In this document: positions 56,928-64,000 of the stretch, piece after piece
How the letters are laid out: each line of letters begins with the position of its first letter
How positions within the stretch are numbered: position 1 is the stretch's first letter
Source: Campylorhamphus procurvoides
Lineage: Eukaryota > Chordata > Aves > Passeriformes > Dendrocolaptidae
Reading direction: 5' to 3'
Assembly (NCBI GenBank): GCA_013396655.1
Contig: WBMV01002864.1
Location: 248,001 to 312,000, forward strand
Length of the DNA stretch: 64,000 bases
Notes under the pieces: generated by a model
The model's input: only the letters and a program-made list of their open reading frames with translations
Told to the model about the DNA's origin: nothing
Database searches by the model: none
Program-made: the position numbers and the translations under genes

Positions 56928-59900
56928 GTACCGCTGAGGGGCTGGGCAGGACACATGGAGAGCCCCAAAGGGAGACAGAGACCTGCACAGGGCCCTGCAA
57001 ACAGCATCACACACACACAGACCCCCATACAGACACACACACCCCCCCATACAGACACACACACACATTTACAAACACACAGACCCACATACAAACAGCC
57101 TCACCCACACTTGCACACACAGACCCCCATACAGACACACCTGCACACACTAACACACATAGACCCCATACAGACACATACACACATCTACAAACACACA
57201 GACCCCCATACAAACAGCCTCACACACACATACACACACACCTGCACACACAGACCCCCCCTACAGACACACCTGCACACACACAGACCCCATACAGACA
57301 CACTAACACACACAGACCCCATACAGGTACACACACACACACAGACGCCCATACAGGCACACCTGCACACACTAACACACATAGACCCCCATACAAACAG
57401 ACACACACACATCTGCACACACTAACACACACTGGCCCCCAGCAATCAGCCTCTCATGCTCCTGCACACACAGCCCCCCCCATGAACAGTCACGCACACA
57501 TGCACACACACACACACATTACAAAAAGCCCCGCATGCACCCCTGCACACACCCTGGGACATGCAGACACCCTCCCAGCGCAAGGGCTGACACACAGACA
57601 CACATACCTATCCCCCTGTACGTGCTTGTATCTCCCTCACTCACACCCACCCCACTCACACAGCCCCACACAGCCCCATCCCTGCACACACCATGACAGA
57701 CACTATGCTTGTGTCCATCACCATCACCTACACATACAGCCAGCCAGCATGGACATGCTGTGTCTGTGTCTGCACTGCCCTGTGCACATACACAACTCCT
57801 CATTTCGCATGTGTCCCTTTTCCAGATACCATTCTCAGCCCTTTTCCTCCTCCATTTGCTAACTCCAGCCATTTGTACCTGCTCAGGGATCTCTTCCCAT
57901 CCTGTCTAAGGCTTTAAGCACTAAACATCCTCATTTTCTTTCCCCAGGACATTTCCCACGTGCTGGCTAGAGCCTTTGGGGACCTGTACACCGGAGATGT
58001 TTCTGGGGTGGACATGGAGACAAATCGGATCGAGTCACAAGAAGGAGACGGTGTTGATGATGAGAGTTTTACGGATGAGCTGGAGCAGGTACAAGTCCAA
58101 ACAGGGTCAGAGTTTGGGGCTCTTCAATTGCTACTTTGTAATTTCTAGATCCTCTGTAAATTAAAAAGGCAGGTGTTGATGTTAAAAATGACATTTTAAT
58201 GGAAATTTACTTGAGCACAGTCTCCCACAGAACCCTTCTTTTAAAGTGTCACATGATCCTTCATGATAGGCTCATCTCTGGGCAGTTTTTCAGATGCAGA
58301 GTACAACCAATAAAAGCAGTAACCCTTTAAATGCCTATTTTACTAGCTGACAACTTTTCCCTGTACCTGGTGGTCAGTGTCCCAGACTTCCCACCTTCCC
58401 TCTGATAGCTGTTGTCAGTGTATAAAAGTAGAGGCTGCTGCTCAGTGATTTGAGCAACATATTTTTTCTGTTTTGTGTCATCATACCCTCTCAAAGGTTG
58501 TCAGCTATGAAAAATCTGAAGCTTTGTATTTCTTCTGAGTCAATAATTAATATATCAATGGATACAGTATATTTTGAGCAATATATGTGAATATTTCTGC
58601 AATGAATTGTTTGGATAAGACTTATTTCAGCTGGACAGTACATGTCTGTAACATGTATGTTACAGCTGAACTAGTCACTCAACTCTCTGTCCAGAAAAGA
58701 AAATTGAAAAAAACACAAATAGGCACTTTTAGGGCACAGTCCATCTGATCCGTTTCAGGTATCAACTTTGGCATGGGGTGGAACTGTTTTCTGGATTCCA
58801 TTGATAGTGGAGGAATCTGAGAATGAACAGGAGAGGGGGAAATACCTAATTTTACCTGAGATATATCCTATCCTTTCTACTGAAAAAAATTAAGTATAAT
58901 TATGTAATGCAAGTAAAAATATTTAATAGACTCATTTAATTCTGGAAATGTTCAAGGCCAGATTGGATGGGACTTGGAGCAACCTGGTCTAGTGGATAGT
59001 GTCTCTGTCCATGGCAGGGGGTTGGAAATACATGATATTTAAGGTCCCTTCCAACTCCAACCATTCTGTGATTCTGTGATGTGATTCTATTAACTGAGCC
59101 AAAATCTTAAACCTTGTAACATCAAAGTTGTAAATCATTGTTAAATCTCACATTGTAGGTTCTCTTGAGACCAATGTCAGTCAGTTTCTCTTGCTGGTGG
59201 TCTTGTGTGTCTCTGTGTCTTTGCTAAATTCTCCCTTTAACTTTCATCAATACCTCTTTGAGGCAGGATTTTTCTTTTTGAGCTGTACTTGTAAAGCACT
59301 TGCCACACTGGGCAGAGTGATCCAAATTACATCAGCAGGAGCGAAATATCACTGCTGGGATATTTTTGAGGTTTAGAAACCTTCCTAGTAACTAGAAAGG
59401 AATCACAGAATCCTAAAATAACAGATTGGTTTGGGACCTTAAAGATCACCTTGTTCCAACCCCACTGCCACAGGCAGGGACACCTTCCATGTTGTTCCAT
59501 CCAACCTGACCTTTATAATCACTAGGAACATTCACTTTAATTTAATTCCTACATTTTTAGGCAAAATAGAGTACAACAGATGCTGTGTCACAGAAGGTAA
59601 AATACATTTCTCTTATCTGTAGGGGGTCTCCTCAACTTTATCCAGCACAAGTTAAATTATAGGAATGACAGTGTTTTAGCAGGCCAGTTTATGCTTGTAA
59701 AGTGATGGTGTTTTACCAAACTATCTCTGTTTACCTCTCAAAAGAGAGACAGAAAACATTTATCTGTACCAGCTCAAACTTGTCTGTGTTCCCCCATGCC
59801 CATGGCAGCTCCTTGCTGAGTATAAGAGCCGATTGACCGAAGCTGACAAAGTGGAAGAGAACATAATTAAGGCCCACATCCAAGCAAAAGCTGAGGATGA

Positions 59901-62900
59901 AAGGATCCTAAACCTGATGAAGGCAGATGCAGGGGAAGATTTCCACAAAATGGGGCTCCCATCAGGTGAGGATTCTGGAATGTGTTTCCCCAGTACACGC
60001 TTATGGTACATGGAGACCAACTTGGGGTTGGCTTTACATCAACAGAGAACTTGGAAGGATTTTGCATAGAGATTCAAATGGAGTAACATCTATTTAACTA
60101 AAAAAAACTAAACAACCAGGCCATTTGCAAGGTATTAAATTTGGGATTGATGGGTTACCACTTAAATATTATGAGCATACACACCTTGATATATTGCATT
60201 AGCAACAGCGATTAAATCTTTCTCCAATGGATGCTTAGCTGGGTTTGAACTGAATTTAGAATCATGGAGATGCATGTCCAAGTCTTGGGATTAAAATACC
60301 AGACTATTTCTCTATGCAGAGATTACCTGACATGGACGAATTATGAAAACAGCATTACTTTAGATTGATCAAGATAGTGCTTTTTTTGATTGACTTTTGA
60401 TTGTTTGCTTTACTGTTACAGTCGCATCCTCTTTTAGGTCGATTGTGGATAATGAACTCCTCAGAAAAAAAAATTTAATCTGCCCTGATGATTACATCAC
60501 TGAGAAATTACCTCTTACTAAAGCACCAAAAGGTACCTTTAAAAGCAGAAAGTAAATTAGACTTTTTAGAAGCATTTGAGGATGTAGTAGATCTATTTTT
60601 ATTTTAAAATATATATTTATATTTTTTTATTTCTGCCAAAGCCAAAGAGACTCTAGTAAATTCCACTGAAGGCACATTCTCAAAATATAATTGATAAATT
60701 CAAAATTACTGAGTGTAAGTGTGCTTAAATATGATGTTTAATGATGGTTGCAGATTTGTTTATGGTTCTTTCCATCTGACATAAAATCTTACATTAGTGA
60801 GTGTTTTGCCTCTATTCAATTTCATTAGCACAAAGCTGCAACTACATCTTGTGTACAGAGAAGTGGCTACATTAAAGTAAATACTATTTTCAATGAAGGA
60901 GAATTCTATTCTTTATTTTGGGCTTAAGATTTCCCAGTTCTGGAAATATTTGCTAATGAAGATCAGTAAGAAAAATCTTTTGGGAAATGTCAAGACTTCT
61001 TTACATTTCTTTACTTATGTAAGTTAAAGGGTTTAGTATCATCAGATTGTTCAGTTAAGTTAAAATAAACACTTCTGAGTTACCAACTTAATCACAAATT
61101 CCAAGATTTGGTGTTCTTTTTTTCCCACTGTAATTCCAAGCAAAGCTAAAATTCTCACATCCCAGAGTTTCCTCTGAAGTGGCAGTTTTGTTGTTCAGCT
61201 ATAGGAACATGGGACTAGATGGTGCATCCTGTTTTTGTCAATTTGGTGGCTATAATAGTAATAAATAATGAACAGAGAATAAGTCTCACTCACTTGTAAG
61301 GTTAACAGAACTTTCTGGGAGTAATATAACGTTATTTGTGCATAGTTTGTTTAATTAGTATTTCTGAAAGCTTTCTTATTAAAGCACTAAGCTGTGCTTG
61401 CACAGAATAATTGTAAATTAAATTCTTAAGGATTTAAAGTGTATTTTTACCATCTACAAGACAAAATAAATTCATACACCTGTGTTTATTCCTGTTTTTC
61501 TCTTATAGAATTAAACTTTTCTTTGAATTGCAGGAAAATCAGAACCTGGATACTTGAAAGAGACATTTGCTTGTAAACAGCGTGCTGCTTTTTCACAGGA
61601 CCACATTTTATACCTGTCTTATAGTGTGACAAGTATGTCTTCAACTCCACCCTCAACTCCAGACTCCACCCACTACACTGAAAAGATCAGGAAGGTACAT
61701 TTTATAAGTTTATTTGGTTTAGTCTGTCAGAACTGTAAAGCTTGTTATTCCTGTAACAAAGGGTAACTAAATCCATTCTTGATTTGACTTCAATACTTAA
61801 TTTTTTTGATCTATTAAAAATGAGAAATAACTTCCTAATTTTTATTGCTGCATAGTGTTAATTAGACAAGTATAAATCATCTTTTTCATCTGTGTTTAAT
61901 TTTGCACCATGATCCTTTTTTTTTTCCAAAGAAAACTAAAGCCTCACAGAAACTAGGCTGGAAAGAGAGTAAGTTCCAAGCAGAGGGAATAAGCGAGGAC
62001 CTTACCAGTCTTGAGAAAGCACAGAATTACTTGAAGAACCCACGCTTTTTCCCACTAAATACTCTTCATGGAGGCAAATCTCTTGTCATTTCTCAAGAAA
62101 AAGTGGACCAAATCATAGCCACCAGAAAAGCAGAAGATACCAAAGGGTATGCAACATATACAGTCTGGATTCTGAGCTGATGCACACAGAGCTCTGTGAT
62201 AGAATTAGTGTGGATTTACATGTAGATATTTTGAGCTAAATGTTTTATATAGTCTCGTAGGAAACAAAGTGTGTCTGTATGACATTTTGTTTTTGCCAAA
62301 GGATACATTTTGCAATTTCTCATTTTGTCAGTATTTAGAGAACTAGGCAGTTAAGATAATGTCTCTTTTTTTTTTTATCTTTCAGTGATACATCATTTGT
62401 TCCTGTGTTTCTTGCCAATCCACCAACTGTTCTTTTTTCATATGATGAAGCTGGGCTGGTCTATGAGGTGAGAACTTACTGTAGAGAGTTAATTCTATCA
62501 CTGAGAAGCATTATGTCCTATCATGATCTACATATTTCACCTCGTCTTTTGGCTTTCTGCATTTCCACAAAAGTCTGAGTTTCTTCTTGATATTGAATTT
62601 ATGACCCCTTAATTTCCTTGAAGATCCTCTGTCACACATGCCACTGACACACAAACCAGTGAAGACTAAATGGACCCTTTTCAGTCTCTGCTTTGTTTTG
62701 GTAGTATCTCATTCAGCCATTTTATGGAATGAACTGAGATTTTGAGTTGGTTGTGATGATGAGGTAGTTACTACCAGCTGTGCTGGTAGTCCCAGGGAAT
62801 TGTAAACATTATAATGAGTGATGATAAATACAATGGAGCATTTTATTTTCTTTTTAAATGAAGGCGACTTTAGAGCTACAGAACATCACCTCAACAGGTC

Positions 62901-63961
62901 AGCATGTAAGACTTATCCCTCCCTCTACTTCAGCATTTTTTCTTTGGCCAGGTAAGGGTTCTTTTTCTGCTTTTGAGATGTTAATGCATAAAAAAATCTA
63001 GTTTATCTGCTTGAACAAAGATTTTTCAGAGATGTTGTGTTTGGTTCAGTTATCCATAGTGCCCAGTTATTTAGAAACTGAAGACTGACTTAGGACCATT
63101 TACATGCAAGTCATAAGCAGATTCAAATGGTCTAATGAGGAATTCAAGAAGACTAAATTACAGTGTTTGATGTTAGATTGAAATGTATACATGGAATACC
63201 TGCATTGACTCTTATCCAAAATTCATCTAGGAACAAACATAGTTTCTACTGGAAAAAATTAGGGGGAGAGGCAAGAAATAACACACTTCAGTTGCAGCAA
63301 GGAAGGAGAGGGCAGAGGAAAGTTGAGAAAAATATCTTTTCTATAGTAGGATAAGCAGACACTGGGATAGATTGCCTAAGGAGGTGTTAGATTGTGGTAT
63401 CCCAGGAACTGGAGGAATATTTAGAAGAAATTAGATGCCTCCATGTTAGGCATTTTTGTCTTGTGGCAAAGGAAAACTGGGTAATGTCTCCAGGTTTCTC
63501 CTCCCTGTTTTCTGTCCTTATGAAAAGCATATTTGAGCCAAAAACCATCTTGAGTTCCATGGAAGATGTGCCCATCCACAGATTGCACTCCCAGGCCTCC
63601 TGTGCACATTCCTTTTTATCAGCTTTACTTAGGCAGTCAGTGGGGGAAGTTTACAGGCACCTTTCCAGAAGGAGATGGGATTGTAAATACTAGTGCCAAC
63701 TTTGAGAGGTTTTAATTGGTTTTTAATTCCCTGCTTTTTTTTGTTGTTGATGTTGGTTTGGTTTTTTTCTTTTTTTTTTCCTCCAAGGAAAATTCCCAGG
63801 AAAGGGAGGAATGGTTGCTCCTGGGATGGCATGCCAGTATACAGTCCAATTTAATCCTGAATATCTGGGAGATTATGAAGATCATATATTAGTGGAGACT
63901 CAATTATCAGAACCTCTTCTGATCCCAATCCAAGCTAAAGTATTACTTCCAATATTAACAT
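56580..63961 (+). CDS. DLEC1: DLEC1/CFAP81, cilia- and flagella-associated protein (gene span, 5' part; 3' end off the right edge)
   Basis: DLEC1 (deleted in lung and esophageal cancer 1, CFAP81) is a large axonemal protein with ASH/MSP-like domains, associated with motile cilia and sperm flagella. Joining 56580-56927, 57948-58088, 59809-59965, 60422-60532, 61534-61694, 61932-62146, 62386-62467, 62864-62951 and 63788-63961 gives one continuous frame of 1,477 bp, about 492 codons. All introns are GT-AG. Diagnostic matches to mammalian DLEC1, as I remember it, include DISHVL...[38 protein letters not shown] and [11 protein letters not shown]. The first 116 residues are a bird-type repeat region unlike the mammalian N terminus. 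More than half of the protein lies beyond the window. Confidence 0.93.
56928..57947 (+). other. DLEC1 intron 1
   Basis: A GT-AG intron of 1,020 bp. Its first half is the CA-rich minisatellite at 57005-57520 and the rest is C-rich, unremarkable sequence. The Cys/Val-rich frames on the minus strand here are products of the repeat. Confidence 0.9.
57005..57520. repeat. CA-rich minisatellite (CACACAGACCCCCATACAGA units)
   Basis: CA dinucleotide runs alternate with about ten degenerate ACAGACCCCCATACA cores and CTGCACACACTAACACAC blocks. It begins about 80 bp after the DLEC1 exon 1 donor. Confidence 0.93.
57948..58088 (+). CDS. DLEC1: DLEC1 exon 2
   Basis: The 141-bp, phase 0-0 exon has acceptor TTTCCCCAG and donor GTACAA. 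It encodes [18 protein letters not shown] through FTDELEQ, aligned with DISHLL...FRNLYSAEV in mammalian DLEC1 (from memory). It is the first well-conserved segment of the protein. Confidence 0.93.
58938..59085 (+). mobile_element. CR1 LINE 3' fragment
   Basis: A plus-oriented CR1. It has TTCAAGGCCAGATTGGATGG, GAGCAACCTGGTCTAGTGGA, CATGGCAGGGGGTTGGAA and terminal ATTCTGTGATTCTGTGAT. Confidence 0.94.
59403..59517 (-). mobile_element. CR1 LINE 3' fragment
   Basis: The reverse 3' end. It has TCACAGAATCCTAAAATAAC, GACCTTAAAGATCACCTTG and GGCAGGGACACCTTCCATG. Confidence 0.9.
59809..59965 (+). CDS. DLEC1: DLEC1 exon 3, predicted coiled coil
   Basis: The 157-bp exon has acceptor CATGGCAG and donor GTGAGG and leaves in phase 1. 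It encodes [19 protein letters not shown] through DERILNLMK to GLPS. It is charged and heptad-like, matching the coiled-coil segment of mammalian DLEC1. Confidence 0.93.
59966..60421 (+). other. DLEC1 intron 3
   Basis: 456 bp, AT-rich, with nothing recognisable. Confidence 0.9.
60422..60532 (+). CDS. DLEC1: DLEC1 exon 4
   Basis: The 111-bp exon has acceptor CTGTTACAG and donor GTACCT, phase 1 to phase 1. It encodes [20 protein letters not shown] followed by CPDDY and KAPK, corresponding to the conserved SELLRKHHLISPEDYY segment of mammalian DLEC1 (from memory). Confidence 0.94.
60533..61533 (+). other. DLEC1 intron 4
   Basis: 1,001 bp, AT-rich, with no repeat family recognised. Confidence 0.9.
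61534..61694 (+). CDS. DLEC1: DLEC1 exon 5
   Basis: The 161-bp exon has acceptor TGAATTGCAG and donor GTACAT and ends in phase 0. It encodes [16 protein letters not shown], then a Ser/Thr/Pro-rich stretch ([13 protein letters not shown]) and EKIRK. It is less conserved than its neighbours; the assignment rests on phase and position as much as on similarity. Confidence 0.85.
61932..62146 (+). CDS. DLEC1: DLEC1 exon 6
   Basis: The 215-bp exon has acceptor TTTTCCAAAG and donor GTATGC and leaves in phase 2. It encodes [13 protein letters not shown], then the hallmark [20 protein letters not shown], nearly the same as in mammalian DLEC1, and [16 protein letters not shown]. Confidence 0.95.
62386..62467 (+). 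CDS. DLEC1: DLEC1 exon 7, start of the first ASH/MSP-like domain
   Basis: The 82-bp exon has acceptor TCTTTCAG and donor GTGAGA. It encodes [17 protein letters not shown] and YDEAGLVYE. The 'F.A.PP.V.F..YE.G.VYE' pattern is the first strand pair of an Ig-like ASH/MSP domain of the kind that recurs in axonemal proteins. Confidence 0.94.
62468..62863 (+). other. DLEC1 intron 7
   Basis: 396 bp with nothing recognisable. The smaller introns 61695-61931 and 62147-62385 likewise show nothing. Confidence 0.9.
62864..62951 (+). CDS. DLEC1: DLEC1 exon 8, ASH/MSP-like domain
   Basis: The 88-bp exon has acceptor AAATGAAG and donor GTAAGG and leaves in phase 1. It encodes [20 protein letters not shown] followed by STSAFFLWP, the 'L.N.T...R..R..PP.T..F' core of the domain. 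Confidence 0.94.
62952..63787 (+). other. DLEC1 intron 8
   Basis: 836 bp. It contains a diverged CR1-like segment at about 63255-63445 and a long T-rich polypyrimidine tract before the exon 9 acceptor. Confidence 0.85.
63255..63445 (+). mobile_element. Old, diverged CR1-like fragment
   Basis: CACACTTCAGTTGCAGCAAG, then GCAGACACTGGGATAGATTG, CCTAAGGAGGTGTTAGATTG and GGAACTGGAGGAATATTTAG follow the order of a CR1 3' body. Many substitutions have accumulated and no 3' terminus is seen. Confidence 0.65.
63788..63961 (+). CDS. DLEC1: DLEC1 exon 9 (last exon in the window)
   Basis: The acceptor TTCCTCCAAG opens [20 protein letters not shown] and runs through [20 protein letters not shown] to LLIPIQAK and LPILT, closing the first ASH/MSP-like domain. 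The end is set at donor GTCAGT (63962), since ILT then matches the mammalian protein. A second donor, GTAATG at 63966, would add four bases and change the phase. The continuation is off the right edge. Confidence 0.88.
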
Positions 63962-64000
63962 GTCAGTAATGTCCAAATGTTACATTTCTCTAAAGTTAAA

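Larger units (their letters stand above)
58089..59808 (+). other. DLEC1 intron 2
   Basis: A 1.7-kb intron carrying two opposed CR1 fragments (58938 and 59403). Otherwise AT-rich with nothing recognisable. Confidence 0.9.

Noticed and set aside
56489..57432. Minus-strand frames rich in Cys/Val/Gly and a 201-codon frame antisense to DLEC1 exon 1
   Set aside because: They arise from the CA minisatellite and the coding minisatellite read backwards; the plus-strand frame has the homology and splice sites.
1..64000. tRNA, rRNA or other structured RNA genes, and viral or ERV coding remnants
   Set aside because: I looked through both strands and recognised no tRNA-like promoter boxes in a foldable context, no rRNA, and no retroviral motif; the mobile elements seen are CR1 fragments without intact coding frames.

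Overview
The window looks like avian nuclear DNA. Genes are split by GT-AG introns, and the interspersed repeats are almost entirely 3' fragments of CR1 LINEs, the typical bird retrotransposon. There is no bacterial, phage or CRISPR content. I found two protein-coding genes, arranged head to head. Their identities are mutually supporting, because PLCD1 and DLEC1 are also divergent neighbours on human 3p22.

Positions 1 to about 40,600 (minus strand) hold the 5' half of PLCD1, phosphoinositide phospholipase C delta-1. Reading right to left there are two alternative coding first exons, at 40,125-40,158 and 32,187-32,286. Each lies in or beside CpG-rich sequence and each splices in phase 1 to the first PH-domain exon. 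These are followed by exons for the PH domain, the EF-hands and the catalytic X box (25,159 down to 1,012). The Y box and C2 domain lie beyond the left edge. The PH exon at 25,159-25,323 occurs a second time at 27,267-27,431, inside a nearly identical 1,957-bp duplication. The two copies are separated by one N and an exact 150-bp fragment, which I read as an assembly error and not biology.

Positions 40,620-55,140 are intergenic. They contain CR1 fragments, a 23-bp minisatellite and AT-rich tracts, and I recognise no gene. Positions 55,143-55,958 are an ~815-bp purine (GGGAA/GGAAA) tract with an internal 181-bp higher-order period. Next come a GC-rich block with a 74-base N gap and a candidate RFX X-box, then the DLEC1 start codon at 56,580.

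Positions 56,580-63,961 (plus strand) are the first nine recognisable coding exons of DLEC1 (CFAP81), a ciliary/axonemal protein. The N-terminal exon is mostly a coding minisatellite of nine 8-10-residue acidic units. Later exons match the conserved DLEC1 body, including the first ASH/MSP-like domain. The gene continues beyond the right edge.

I did not find a new biological system. The observations most worth following are the suspected false duplication of an in-frame PLCD1 exon, the inferred second PLCD1 promoter and start exon, and the repeat-encoded N terminus and unusual promoter of DLEC1.
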